In this document: piece by piece, positions 50,786-59,830 of the stretch
Layout: every line of letters begins with the position of its first letter
Position numbering within the stretch: the first letter of the stretch is position 1
DNA from: an uncultured Fibrobacter sp.
GTDB lineage: Bacteria > Fibrobacterota > Fibrobacteria > Fibrobacterales > Fibrobacteraceae
NCBI GenBank assembly: GCA_934691725.1
Contig: CAKUTF010000008.1
Coordinates: 29,608 to 93,607, forward strand
DNA: 64,000 nt
Direction of reading: 5' to 3'
Program-made: the position numbers and the translations under genes
Notes under the pieces: generated by a model
Seen by the model: only the letters and a program-made list of their open reading frames with translations
What the model was told of the DNA's origin: nothing
The model's database searches: none

Positions 50786-51670
50786 TCACTTCAAGCGTTC
50801 GATTAAAATTTCGCGGATTTCGTCCGGCGTGACGATGTACTTGCTGCGGCAAAAATCGCAGACCAGTTCGAGATCCTTGCCTTCCTCGAGAAGTTCTTCG
50901 AGGTCTTCGGTCGGGATGCTTCCGAGCGTAGCGAGCGAGCGGACCTTGCTGCACGGGCAGTAGGGGCGAGGCTCGATTTCACGGACGATCGTCGTAGGGT
51001 ATTCACCCGAGATAGCCTGCATCAGGGCATCCAGGTTGTAAGCCTTGCCGCCATAGAATTCCGAGAAGGCGGGGAGCTTCGCCACTTGCTTTTCGAGGAT
51101 CGAAAGTTCATCGTCCGCGATGTCCGCATAGGGCTCGAGATAGAATCCCACGGCGTAGTCGAGCCTTTCCGGGTTTTCCTTGTTCACGCGGGCTTCGATG
51201 CCTACCGCGGAGCGCGTCTGCGCGGACTGGAGCATAAAGACGGAAAGGTTTCGTCCCATGCTCTCGGAGACGGCTTCGATGATGCTTTCGCTCGCGCGCT
51301 TGCCGCGTTCGTCGAGCGTGACGACCTGGAAATGCTGCGGGGAAAGCGCCGGTTCGAATTCCTTCGAGGCGAGGACATCGCTCTGGGGAATCATCGCGCG
51401 CAGAAGTCCCTGCGGGGTCGAATCCGCTTCGGCAAAGGAGATGTCGCCCGAAAACGAAATCTTGACGCACACGGTTCCCGGAAACTTTAGGCCCGAGGAA
51501 AGGAAAAGCGAGGCGATGGATGTCTCGGCGAGGAGTTTCAGGGATTGCGTACTCGCTCCGTGCATCTTTCCGATCTTTTCGGCAGAGCGCGTAATGTCGG
51601 CAAGTACGAGGCGAAACGGAACGTGCGATCCGGTCGCGCGGATTAGACGGTCTTTTTGAGAAAATTCCAT
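50786..51670 (-). CDS. hslO: Redox-regulated chaperone Hsp33
   Basis: 294 residues. Family motifs: AETSIASLFLSSGLKFPGTVCVKI and the C-terminal zinc switch CPCSKVRS followed by CDFCRSKY (CxC-x-CxxC), which releases zinc under oxidative stress. ATG 51670 fits family length; -10 TATATT is 6 nt upstream. Confidence 0.94.
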   Translation of the reverse strand: MEFSQKDRLIRATGSHVPFRLVLADITRSAEKIGKMHGASTQSLKLLAETSIASLFLSSGLKFPGTVCVKISFSGDISFAEADSTPQGLLRAMIPQSDVLASKEFEPALSPQHFQVVTLDERGKRASESIIEAVSESMGRNLSVFMLQSAQTRSAVGIEARVNKENPERLDYAVGFYLEPYADIADDELSILEKQVAKLPAFSEFYGGKAYNLDALMQAISGEYPTTIVREIEPRPYCPCSKVRSLATLGSIPTEDLEELLEEGKDLELVCDFCRSKYIVTPDEIREILIERLK

Positions 51671-51682
51671 GGCGCAAATATA
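51671..51682 (-). promoter_or_regulatory. hslO -10 box directly before the start codon
   Basis: TATATT (51682-51677), then TGCGCC, then ATG. The same TGCGCC-ATG junction occurs at 55930-55938. Confidence 0.6.
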
Positions 51683-51824
51683 GGAAATCGGAATGAATTG
51701 TCTTGAAGACGCTTGCAGTTTACTGAAAATGTTCGGCAAGGAAAAAATTCAGCTTGACAAGAAGACTTATTTTTGTGTCATTAAATAAAAAGGACCTCTT
51801 ACAAAAAAACATTTCGATTCATTT

Positions 51825-53035
51825 TTGATGCTCCTGGGCGCGCTGGTGATTGTTGCTTGCGGAAATGATTCTTCTTCGAACGGGAAATCGGAAAGTGTCA
51901 AGGCGCCGTCGGAACTTCCCGAATGCAACTCCGAAACGGACGGTCAAAGCCTTTTCGTCGAATCGGAAAATGCGGATTATGTTTGCGAAGGCGGCAAATG
52001 GAATTCCGGAATGGCGGACGCGGAAAGCTCTTCGTCGGCAAAGCCGGGATCTTCCTGCGGGAATTCGGGAACATCCTCTGCCGCAAATTCCAGTTCTTCG
52101 GAAAAGGCCCCGGCTTCATCGAGCAACGCCGCAATTGAGTCGGGAGACGAATTCCCTGCCTGTACAAGTGAACTCCAGGACACGATTTTGCAAAACAAGG
52201 CCTTTTTTCGGAAAACGATTATTTTATCTGCGACGGCGGAAAATGGCGCACGGCGACTGCGTTCGAATATGACACTTACCTCTGGAGTGCCGGCACGGAC
52301 GGCGAAATCCGAAAGGGGAGCGTCCATTCCGAAAACAGCTATGTTTACGACCGGACGGTCTGGTGCATGGCAACAGATGTGGAAGTCGCGCTCGGCGGCT
52401 GTACGGAAAAAATTGCGGACAGCGTTGGCCTTTACGACGAAACCTATTACATAACTGGGGGATAGCCAGCGAAATAGCTTCCGATACTTACGGGCTAGCT
52501 TGCCCGACAGACGGATCCATCTTGAGCGGTCGGGTCAATCCGGAAAACAGGTATGCGTGCCGGGAAACGGGGGAATTTTTTAAGGTCGAGGATTCCTTGT
52601 CAATCCACCTCGGGAAGATTTGCAATAAGCTTTCTTCGGGTGATACGGCCAGGCACGTTTCGAATTACTTCTGCAAGCCTTCTGTCGGGTGGATTTACGA
52701 TACGAGCCGAATCGTTGTGGATTCCGTCTCCTACGGCGGAAAACACTACAAGACGGTCGCTATCGGTGCGCAAGTCTGGTTTGCCAAGAACCTGGACTAT
52801 GCGGACAGCGTGTCGAATCCGAACCTGAAAGGCGCTAGCTGGTGCGCAGGTTCCAACGACGGCTGCTCCCAATACGGCAGGGTCTATACGTGGGCTGCGG
52901 CGATGAATCAATCTGCAGCCGGCAGGCGGCATTGACGGTACTTATGGCGAAATGGGTTCCGAAGGCAATTTTTGGCTAAACTTTGAACAAAATAAAAAAC
53001 TAGCCTTCCCGGTCCGCTGCCTAAAAGACCGATAA
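51825..53035 (+). pseudogene. Decayed FISUMP-domain lipoprotein gene
   Basis: Coding sequence is continuous only if frames are switched. Part one: LLGALVIVACGNDSSS lipobox and Ser-rich linker to about 52205, in the frame of 51825. Part two: DYFICDGGKWRTATAFEYD from 52217, in a second frame, to TAG 52453-52455 after ITGG. Part three: ASDTYGLACPTDGSIL, then GGKHYKTVAIGAQVWFAKNLDY and YGRVYTWAAAMNQS, in a third frame, stopping at 52933-52935. Part four: GIDGTYGEMGSEGNFWL to FPVRCLKDR from 52928, in the second frame again. The FISUMP core between AAMN and NFWL is missing. The expected ATG-AAA-AAA start reads ACA-AAA-AAA. Confidence 0.85.
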
Positions 53036-53046
53036 AAATGTACGAA

Positions 53047-53070
53047 AAAGCTCGCTTTCCGGCGAGCTTT
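53047..53070. terminator. Bidirectional terminator
   Basis: 9-bp stem AAAGCTCGC (53047-53055) with GCGAGCTTT (53062-53070) between the FISUMP pseudogene and the convergent epimerase gene. Confidence 0.75.
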
Positions 53071-53094
53071 CTCCTTTGCGAAAAAAAATTCGCA

Positions 53095-54057
53095 TTACCC
53101 GTTGTATTCCTTGAACCACTCCGCGAAGCGGGCGATGCCTTCTTCGAGCGAGACGCCCGGTCTGTAGCCGATGTCCCGTTCGAGCGCTTCCGTGTCCGCC
53201 CAGGTGATTTCCACGTCGCCGGGCTGCATCGGCATCATGATTTTTTCGGCAATGCGTCCGAAGTTTTTTTCGAGGGTCGCAATAAAATTCATCAGCTTGA
53301 CCGGCTCGCCGCGCCCGATGTTATAGAGGCGATTCAGCGGTTCCTTCTTTTCGATTCCGTTGTAAGCGATGCGCCTGATGCCTTCGACGATGTCGTCGAT
53401 GTAGGTGAAGTCCCGCATCATCTTGCCGTTGTTGAAAACCTTGATGGGACGTCCGTGCGTGATGGCATCCGCGAAAAGCCAGGGCGACATGTCGGGGCGT
53501 CCCCACGGGCCATAGACGGTAAAGAAACGCAGCCCGGTCAGGTTGAGGTGAAAAAGGTGGTGGTAGGTTTCCGCCATCAGCTCGTTCGAACGCTTTGTCG
53601 CGGCATAGAGGCTCGACGGTTTTTCGACGCGATCCGTTGTGCGGAAAGGCGTTTTGGTATTACGCCCGTACACGCTCGACGACGACGCATAGACGAGATG
53701 CCTTGGGGGAAACGACCGGGCGCATTCGAGAATGTTCAGAAATCCCGTGATGTTCGAATCGACATAGCTCTGCGGATTGATCAGGCTGTAGCGGACGCCC
53801 GCCTGCGCCGCTAGATTCACGACGATATCGAAAGAATTGTCCTTGAAAAGACGGAGAAGCGTGTCCTTGTCCGAAAGGCTGCATTCGACAAAGGAAAAAC
53901 GCTCGGTGGGAATCCGGGCGAGCCTGTCCCGTTTGAGTTTCGGGGAATAGTAATCGTTCAGATTGTCAATTCCGATGACCTCGTGTCCATCTTTTAAAAA
54001 GGCGCGAGCCGTTTCACAACCGATGAATCCGGCGACGCCGGTAACGAGAATTTTCAT
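53095..54057 (-). CDS. NAD-dependent nucleotide-sugar epimerase, probable UDP-glucuronate 4-epimerase
   Basis: 320 residues. Extended SDR: NAD motif VTGVAGFIG at the N terminus, catalytic SSSSVYG and YAATKRSNE (Tyr and Lys), and RFFTVYGPWGRPDM. NLNDYYSPKLKRDRL is a hallmark of UDP-glucuronate 4-epimerases, which supply UDP-galacturonate for surface polysaccharide. The start is 1 nt after the stop of the upstream envelope gene, so they are co-transcribed. Confidence 0.88.
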   Translation of the reverse strand: MKILVTGVAGFIGCETARAFLKDGHEVIGIDNLNDYYSPKLKRDRLARIPTERFSFVECSLSDKDTLLRLFKDNSFDIVVNLAAQAGVRYSLINPQSYVDSNITGFLNILECARSFPPRHLVYASSSSVYGRNTKTPFRTTDRVEKPSSLYAATKRSNELMAETYHHLFHLNLTGLRFFTVYGPWGRPDMSPWLFADAITHGRPIKVFNNGKMMRDFTYIDDIVEGIRRIAYNGIEKKEPLNRLYNIGRGEPVKLMNFIATLEKNFGRIAEKIMMPMQPGDVEITWADTEALERDIGYRPGVSLEEGIARFAEWFKEYNG

Positions 54058-54058
54058 T

Positions 54059-54994
54059 TTAAAATCCGATTCCGACAGAGAAGAACGGGGACGACATCGT
54101 GTCAAAGTCGAGCATGAACGAGTAATCGTCTTCGTTTCTGTGGTTGTTCTTGTAAGTGTGGAAATAGATGTGCGATGAGCGGAAACCGGCGAGAAGTTCT
54201 ACGCGATGAACATTGATTTCAAGCGCAACTCCGCGTGTGTAGCCGAAGAGCGGCGTATTCATGTAATAGTCGTCTCCGATGACCGAAATGCCTGTCGTTC
54301 CGCCAAAGAATCCGAGCAAGCGGAACTGGTAATTTTTCAGTTCGAGGAACGAGAAGCCGACTTCGGCGTCCAGCTGCAAAAGAACGTTCTGGATGCTGAA
54401 CTTTTTCCTCTTTTCCGGCGTCTCCTTTACGGCGGGTTCATACCCGATATCGAATTTCTGGTATCCTAAAATCCCGATGAACGAAATCCACTGGTTCAGC
54501 CCGTAGCGTCCGACTACGCCAACCATGTCCGAGACATCGACATCGAGCCGGTAGCTTTTGCCGCTTCGGGTCATGTCATAATTCAAATCCGCTTTGTGGA
54601 GCCTTGCCATTTCATACATAAACCCGATGCGGACGGGATGCTTCGGCTTTTCGATTTTCCCGGCGGAGACGGTTGAGGAATCCTGCTTTTCGGGGAGAGG
54701 CGCTTTTTCCTCTGTCTTGGAAGAAGCGACTGCCGAAACCGAGCCATCGGACCTAGAAACCGAATCCGAAACGGGAAGGTTTGTCCGGGAATTCGCCTGT
54801 GCGATTGAATCGGAATCCGGGGGTTCGACTTTTGCACTGTCTGCAACCCGAGCCGTATCGGGCATCGGGAGCGGACCGGAAAAATTGGAAGGCGCCGCGA
54901 TGGCGGTGGAGTCGGTCGAGGCGAAAACCGTCCCGACAGAAAATGCCGCGGCGAGAAACAGGTTGCGGGATTTGAAAAGCGTTTGAACCATCAC
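54059..54994 (-). CDS. Probable outer-membrane beta-barrel protein
   Basis: 311 residues. Signal peptide (LAAAFSVGTVFAS), then a Ser/Pro/Asp-rich linker (~25-110), then a C-terminal domain with alternating beta strands (IGFMYEMARL, YRLDVDVSDMVGVVGRYGL, VLLQLDAEVGFSF, FRLLGFFGGTTGIS) ending in aromatic FFSVGIGF, typical for barrel insertion. The start is GTG 54994 or ATG 54991; TATAAA (55008-55003) lies 8 nt from the GTG. Function unknown. Confidence 0.6.
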   Translation of the reverse strand: MMVQTLFKSRNLFLAAAFSVGTVFASTDSTAIAAPSNFSGPLPMPDTARVADSAKVEPPDSDSIAQANSRTNLPVSDSVSRSDGSVSAVASSKTEEKAPLPEKQDSSTVSAGKIEKPKHPVRIGFMYEMARLHKADLNYDMTRSGKSYRLDVDVSDMVGVVGRYGLNQWISFIGILGYQKFDIGYEPAVKETPEKRKKFSIQNVLLQLDAEVGFSFLELKNYQFRLLGFFGGTTGISVIGDDYYMNTPLFGYTRGVALEINVHRVELLAGFRSSHIYFHTYKNNHRNEDDYSFMLDFDTMSSPFFSVGIGF

Positions 54995-55027
54995 AGGCTA
55001 ATTTTATATTTTTTTGGGGGAAAAGAC

Positions 55028-55048
55028 ACGCCAGGATTGGCGTTTTTT
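55028..55048 (+). terminator. Terminator-like hairpin in the divergent intergenic region
   Basis: ACGCCA (55028-55033) pairs with TGGCGT (55038-55043), followed by T6. No gene ends here on the plus strand. Confidence 0.4.
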
Positions 55049-55126
55049 GAAAATTTATGCAGTCTTTTGTCCGTTTTGTAAAAAAATGTGTATTTTCTGA
55101 GAGATTTTTCCACTTGGAGATTTTTG

Positions 55127-55864
55127 ATGAAAAAGAAACTCTTTTTGGCCGTGGGCGCCTGCGCCCTTTCGCTTTGCCTTTCCGCCTGTTCCGACGAAAT
55201 GGATCCGAACGATCCGGCATCCGTCCGAAAGTATTTGACAAAGCAGAGCATCCCGCTCACTCCGAACAAGTTCATTTCGTATGTTGTTTCGGGCGATACC
55301 GCGAACATGTCGCTCTTTCTGAAAGCCGCTTACGATATCAATGCGACGAACGATAATGGCAACAATGCAATGGCCATCGCCGTGAACAAGGGAAAACTGG
55401 ACATGATCCGGTACCTGGCGGAACACGGTGCAAAGCTCGACGGAACAAACGGCAACGGCAAGACATTCCTCGAAGACGCCATCGAAAACAAGCGCAAGGA
55501 TGTCGTGGAATTCCTTGTGGCGAAGATGAAGGAAACCGGGGAAATCCAGAATGCCGCCCAGGCGGTGGCCCTTGCCGCAAAGCTTGGCTATGCGGACATC
55601 TTGCAGATCCTAGGCGATGCCGGAGCGCCTCTAGATACGCGCGGCGCGGATTCCTATTACCCGATCCACTTGGCAGTCAAGGGGGGGAACTACGACGCGA
55701 TGGTCTATCTGGTTTCCAAGGGCGTCGATTTGAACGCAACGTGCGGACAGGGCTACTCGGTCCTGGACTGGGCGAGAAACGAAGGCTATACGCGGTTAAT
55801 CGCCTACCTGAAAAAGCACGGGGCGAAGAATACGCCGGCCTATATCAAGGAATTCGGGCGTTGA
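55127..55864 (+). CDS. Ankyrin-repeat lipoprotein
   Basis: 245 residues from ATG 55127 (TTGGAGA site upstream). Lipobox LSAC. About five ankyrin-like repeats: AAYDINATNDNGNNAMAIAVNKG, MIRYLAEHGAKLDGTNGNGKT, VVEFLVAKM, ILQILGDAGAPLDTRGADSYYPIHLAVKGG, and YLVSKGVDLNATCGQGYSVLDWARNEG. It is a protein-binding scaffold, probably periplasmic. The partner is unknown; possibly linked to the TonB-like operon that starts 70 bp later. Confidence 0.82.
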   Translation: MKKKLFLAVGACALSLCLSACSDEMDPNDPASVRKYLTKQSIPLTPNKFISYVVSGDTANMSLFLKAAYDINATNDNGNNAMAIAVNKGKLDMIRYLAEHGAKLDGTNGNGKTFLEDAIENKRKDVVEFLVAKMKETGEIQNAAQAVALAAKLGYADILQILGDAGAPLDTRGADSYYPIHLAVKGGNYDAMVYLVSKGVDLNATCGQGYSVLDWARNEGYTRLIAYLKKHGAKNTPAYIKEFGR

Positions 55865-55895
55865 TTCTTTCAAGATTCTTTGCCGGGTAAACGAG

Positions 55896-55922
55896 ACGCT
55901 CGCTTTTTGGCGGGCGTTTTTT
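55896..55922 (+). terminator. Terminator abutting the next promoter
   Basis: Stem ACGCTCGC (55896-55903) with GCGGGCGT (55910-55917) and T6 (55917-55922). The -10 box of the next gene begins two bases later. Confidence 0.8.
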
Positions 55923-55923
55923 G

Positions 55924-55935
55924 TATCTTTGCGCC
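55924..55935 (+). promoter_or_regulatory. -10 box directly before the start codon of the TonB2-like operon
   Basis: TATCTT (55924-55929), TGCGCC, ATG 55936. Leaderless start predicted for the first gene of a long operon. Confidence 0.6.
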
Positions 55936-56721
55936 ATGAACAGATTGTTTTGCCTGATTTTCCTACTGGGTCTGGGTTTCGCGTTCTCCGCGGAAACCGT
56001 CGATGGGGTTCGCCGACAGATCAAGACGGTGAACGAAGAGACCGCTCGCGAAAAAAAACTGCATGCCGAGGAACGCGAACGCCACGAAGCCTTTGTGCGT
56101 TCGGGCCGTGAAAAGGTCGTTTTGCTGAACAACCAGAAGAAGTCGCTCCGGGCGGAAATCGATTCGATGAAAGCGGAACTTTCGAGACTTTCGGATGCGC
56201 GGAACAAGTCGGCGGGAGTAATCCGTTTTTACGAATCCCGCAAGCAGAAATACGCCCAGGACCTGGCCCAGGAAATCGAATCGTTGATCCCCGATTTTGA
56301 ATCGGACTTTCCCTATCGCGTGAGCCAATCCGTCGAAAATCTTCGCGAAACGGCGTCGGAGCTTCGGAAGGGGATTATTTCTTCGGACGATGCGCTTTCG
56401 CGGACTCTCGAAGTTTTTTTGGAACGAATCCGGATGGGTTATACGACGGAAAGCTGGGACGGCTTTTTGAGCGATCCGGAAACGGGTCGGGAATATTCGG
56501 GAAAGTTTTTCCGGTTCGGCGCCGTGGCGGCGATGTTTGAATCGAGAGACGGAAACGATTGCTTTTGGCTTCAACATTCCGGGGAAGGTTTCCGTTGGAA
56601 CAAGGTTCCCGACAATCTGGAATTTCGTGCAAGCGTAAAGGATGCGATGAAGGTGGCGGAAGGCAAGACCGCGCCGCATATCGTCCGGATTCCGGTTTCA
56701 TCGCCGAAGCGGGAGAAGTGA
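55936..56721 (+). CDS. DUF3450 protein, first gene of a TonB2-like operon
   Basis: 261 residues. Signal peptide (LGFAFSA-E), a long coiled coil (~20-110: VRRQIKTVNEETAREKK, LRAEIDSMKAELSRLSD), and a C-terminal globular part (RFGAVAAMFESRDGNDCFWLQ). DUF3450 genes regularly precede ttpC-exbB-exbD-tonB in Vibrio-type TonB2 clusters. It probably acts in the periplasm with the motor complex. Confidence 0.83.
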   Translation: MNRLFCLIFLLGLGFAFSAETVDGVRRQIKTVNEETAREKKLHAEERERHEAFVRSGREKVVLLNNQKKSLRAEIDSMKAELSRLSDARNKSAGVIRFYESRKQKYAQDLAQEIESLIPDFESDFPYRVSQSVENLRETASELRKGIISSDDALSRTLEVFLERIRMGYTTESWDGFLSDPETGREYSGKFFRFGAVAAMFESRDGNDCFWLQHSGEGFRWNKVPDNLEFRASVKDAMKVAEGKTAPHIVRIPVSSPKREK

Positions 56722-56723
56722 TC

Positions 56724-58202
56724 ATGAAACCCGATTTTTTGAAGCGAATCCTTTTCGTCATTCCTTTGTTGCTCGCTCCTGCATTTTCCCAGCAGAATCT
56801 TTCGGGAAACGGAGACGAGCTTGTCCGGGAACGCGCCGAACTGAACAAGGCGAAAGCGGATCTGGAAGAGGCTCGCCAAAAGCGGGACATGGAAGTCGCC
56901 GCGCGCTGGAACGACCGGGAGAAGGCGAACCAGGAGCGCGAACTGTTCAACCAGAAATACGAAGAGGCGAAAGACGAACTGGACCGCTTGATGGAAGAGC
57001 GCGTGAGACTCGAAGAAAACGTCCGCGTCGCAAGGGAGGATCTGGCCCAGGTCAAGCAGAACGCGGAGGAAAAGCGTACCGAATATCTATCCCTGGTCGC
57101 GGACAAGTCCGTCCTCGAACCGTTCCGCGAGATTCGGGAACGGGGCATTCCCTACAGGCTGCCCCAGCGTATCGAAGATTTCAATCGAGCAGAAAAAGGC
57201 GTTTCGCTTTACAGGGACAATCCCTTGAAAGTCGTAAAAGGAATTTTCGAACTGGCCAAAAAGGAACTTTCCTTTAGCCGGGAAATCGAATGGCGGACGG
57301 GTGACTTGGTTTTTGACGGGACGGTTGTTTCCGGCGAAGAAATTCGCCTCGGCGGTCTCTATGCGGTGCGTCTCTCTTCGGGAACGGACAGTTCCGTTTC
57401 TATGATGCTTCCGGCGGCGGGCGAACGAGGCATGTCCTTTGCCTACCGGAACATGAATTCGGGGAACATTCACTCGGAAGTCGCCCAGGCATTCGAAGCT
57501 TCCAGGGATTCCTTGTACATGATGCTTCCGGTCGATGTACTTTTGAGTACGACGCTTTCGACGGAACTCGCCGCTTCGGAAGAAAAGTCCTTGCGGGAAA
57601 CGCTTTTGCAGACATTTCGCGATGGCGGAATCCTGATGTATCCGATAGCCCTGCTCTTTTTCATCGGGCTGCTTCTCGTTCTCGAACGGTTCGTCGTCCT
57701 GCTTCTCAAGGGGGCATCGCTTCGCTACCGCAAGGTTATCGAGCTGGCTTCGTCCGGGAATATGGAAGAGGCCAAGGCTCTCGCCAAAAAGATGCACGGC
57801 TCGGTGGGGAAGGTAATCCAGGCTGGGATTCTCAAGGATTACGCGGACAGGGATTCGGCGGAAAAGGCTATCGAGGAAGTCTTTGCGGCGGAGGTTCCCG
57901 ATCTTGAACGCGGGCTTTCCACGATTTCCGTCATGGCGACAACCGCTCCGCTCCTCGGGCTTTTGGGAACCGTGATGGGGATGATCCAGCTCTTCCAGGT
58001 CATCACGATGCACGGGACATCCGACCCGAAGCTTTTGGCCGGGGGAATTTCCGTCGCCCTGGTGACAACCGAAGCGGGCCTGATCGTCGCGATTCCGCTC
58101 CAGCTGCTCCATACGTTCCTCGCAAACCGTATCGACGGAATCCGAACCCGGATGGAAAAGGCCGGACTTGCCGTCCTCAACGCCCGCTGGATTCGAGGCT
58201 GA
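56724..58202 (+). CDS. ttpC: TtpC-like MotA/TolQ/ExbB proton-channel protein with periplasmic extension
   Basis: 492 residues. Signal peptide (APAFS), coiled coil (~35-130), a periplasmic domain (~130-330), then the three-helix ExbB/TolQ core: ILMYPIALLFFIGLLLVLERFVVLL, ISVMATTAPLLGLLGTVMGMI, and GGISVALVTTEAGLIVAIPLQ. The combination of a long N-terminal extension and an ExbB core is that of TtpC of the Vibrio TonB2 system. GGAGAAG precedes ATG 56724. Confidence 0.85.
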   Translation: MKPDFLKRILFVIPLLLAPAFSQQNLSGNGDELVRERAELNKAKADLEEARQKRDMEVAARWNDREKANQERELFNQKYEEAKDELDRLMEERVRLEENVRVAREDLAQVKQNAEEKRTEYLSLVADKSVLEPFREIRERGIPYRLPQRIEDFNRAEKGVSLYRDNPLKVVKGIFELAKKELSFSREIEWRTGDLVFDGTVVSGEEIRLGGLYAVRLSSGTDSSVSMMLPAAGERGMSFAYRNMNSGNIHSEVAQAFEASRDSLYMMLPVDVLLSTTLSTELAASEEKSLRETLLQTFRDGGILMYPIALLFFIGLLLVLERFVVLLLKGASLRYRKVIELASSGNMEEAKALAKKMHGSVGKVIQAGILKDYADRDSAEKAIEEVFAAEVPDLERGLSTISVMATTAPLLGLLGTVMGMIQLFQVITMHGTSDPKLLAGGISVALVTTEAGLIVAIPLQLLHTFLANRIDGIRTRMEKAGLAVLNARWIRG

Positions 58203-58203
58203 T

Positions 58204-58767
58204 ATGCTTCGTCTTTCCGTTTTGGAAGAAGTCCGTTCGCTCCTGGTCCAGGGCGGCTGGGTGATGCTCCCGATTTTTCTCTTGGGCTTTTACGCCTGGA
58301 CGCTCCTTTTGGAACGGTTCTTTACTTACCGCCGCGCGAAAAGCGGACGGGATTGGGGAATTCGGGCGCAGTTTCGCCAGACGATTTCCCGGAATGCACC
58401 GCTAGGAAGAAATGCGGTGCGCCATGCGCTCGATGCTGTGCGCCATTCCGTCGATGCGGACTTTTCGCGTTCGTTTCCGTCGATTTCCGTCTGTGCGGCT
58501 CTAGCGCCGATGCTAGGGCTTTTGGGAACGGTTTCGGGGATGGTCCACGTATTCAAGACTATCCAGGTTTTCGGGTTCGGAAATCCGGTCCTTTTGGCGG
58601 ATGGAATTTCCGAAGCGCTGCTCACGACGCAGGCGGGGCTTCTCGTCGCCTTTCCGCTTGTCGTTGCGAACAACCAACTGATCGCTCGGATCGAGCGGCT
58701 GAAAAATTCCGCGGACCGTGCCGCAACCGAATTTGAAAACGAAGTCTTCCCGGAGGGAAAGGCATGA
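58204..58767 (+). CDS. exbB: ExbB-type biopolymer transport protein
   Basis: 187 residues, with helix one GGWVMLPIFLLGFYAWTLLLERF, helix two LAPMLGLLGTVSGMVHVF, and helix three GISEALLTTQAGLLVAFPLVV. Its ATG is 1 nt after the ttpC stop. With ExbD it forms the proton-driven stator. Confidence 0.87.
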   Translation: MLRLSVLEEVRSLLVQGGWVMLPIFLLGFYAWTLLLERFFTYRRAKSGRDWGIRAQFRQTISRNAPLGRNAVRHALDAVRHSVDADFSRSFPSISVCAALAPMLGLLGTVSGMVHVFKTIQVFGFGNPVLLADGISEALLTTQAGLLVAFPLVVANNQLIARIERLKNSADRAATEFENEVFPEGKA

Positions 58768-59165
58768 GCTTCTTTCGCAGGGATCGCCGCCGGAACAGCG
58801 GAATCGATATTTCCCCGATGATGGACATGACGTTCATCCTTCTCATCTTTTTTGTCGTCACTTCGACATTCACCCGGGAAACGGGAATCGACGTTTCAAA
58901 GCCCAAGGCAAGCTCGGTGAAGGAACTTTCGCGGGAAAGCATCCTCATCGGCGTGACGCGCCAAGGGACTATTCACATCAACGAAACGCAGGTGAACCTT
59001 TCGTCGCTCCAGACGATTCTCCGGCAGATGATGGCGGAATCCCCGGACCGTCCCGTGATCATCGTTTCCGACCGTGACGCTCCGTCGGGAAAAATCGTCG
59101 ATGTGCTTGACGAATGCAACCAGGCGCGTGTCCGGAAGGTTTCCATCTCGGCTTCGAAGGAGTAG
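58764..59165 (+). CDS. exbD: ExbD-type biopolymer transport protein
   Basis: 133 residues, one N-terminal helix with the conserved Asp (DISPMMDMTFILLIFFVVTSTF), and a periplasmic domain (VIIVSDRDAPSGKIVDVLDECNQARV). It overlaps exbB by ATGA. Confidence 0.9.
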   Translation: MSFFRRDRRRNSGIDISPMMDMTFILLIFFVVTSTFTRETGIDVSKPKASSVKELSRESILIGVTRQGTIHINETQVNLSSLQTILRQMMAESPDRPVIIVSDRDAPSGKIVDVLDECNQARVRKVSISASKE

Positions 59166-59167
59166 AA

Positions 59168-59830
59168 TTGAAGCGTCTTTCGGCAATCCTCTTTCGTTCC
59201 CGCTGGATAGTGGCGATTCTTCTCGCCTTCGCCGTCAATTCCTTTTTCTTTCTGGCGATTCCCGTCCTGAACGTCCTGATTTTTCGCTCGGATTCCTTGC
59301 CGGAAAAGCCGCATCTAGAGGAACTCACCGAAGTCGAGACGATAGTCCAGGAGAAAAAGAAGGTTCCGCTGCAAAGGCAGATCCGGAAAATCGTGCAGCC
59401 GAATGCGTTCAAGACGAATTCCCGGATGTCGGATGGTGAACGCAGCCGTTCCAATTTCCAGATGGACCTTTCGCTTTCGCGCGGAGACGGTTCGGGCGAC
59501 GGCGTTGCGGTCGGTGCGGGAGGCGGAATGCAGAATGTAGTCTATGAAGCGGGAGACGTCGATGAAGAAGCGCGCGCGCTCAAAGCGGTGAACCCCGTCT
59601 ATCCGGAACGCGCCAAAAAGCTCGGCGTCGCCGGCTACGTGAAGGTTTACATGGTCATCGATGTCTATGGAAACGTGACCGGTGCGAGCGTCCTTTCTGT
59701 CGATCCGCAAGGCTACGGTTTTGAAAGCGAAGCGCTCAAGGCGATTCGCGCCTGGAAATTCGAACCGGCAAAGCTCGGAAACTATCCCGTTGCGCAAAAG
59801 GCGACCAAGGAGTTTAAGTTTGTCCCGTAG
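59168..59830 (+). CDS. tonB: TonB energy transducer
   Basis: 220 residues starting at TTG 59168, chosen because AAGGAG lies 5 nt upstream and the frame then opens with a positively charged N terminus and one membrane helix (IVAILLAFAVNSFFFLAI). The linker is short and lacks the Pro-rich repeats of classical TonB, as in TonB2 types. The C-terminal domain has YPERAKKLGVAGYVKVYMVID and ALKAIRAWKFEPA. It transmits energy to receptors such as that at 42340-44313. Confidence 0.88.
   Translation: MKRLSAILFRSRWIVAILLAFAVNSFFFLAIPVLNVLIFRSDSLPEKPHLEELTEVETIVQEKKKVPLQRQIRKIVQPNAFKTNSRMSDGERSRSNFQMDLSLSRGDGSGDGVAVGAGGGMQNVVYEAGDVDEEARALKAVNPVYPERAKKLGVAGYVKVYMVIDVYGNVTGASVLSVDPQGYGFESEALKAIRAWKFEPAKLGNYPVAQKATKEFKFVP

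Noticed and set aside
55681..55687. G7 run in the ankyrin lipoprotein gene as a phase-variation site
   Set aside because: Seven bases, encoding part of Lys-Gly-Gly-Asn within a repeat; too short to claim slippage without population data.
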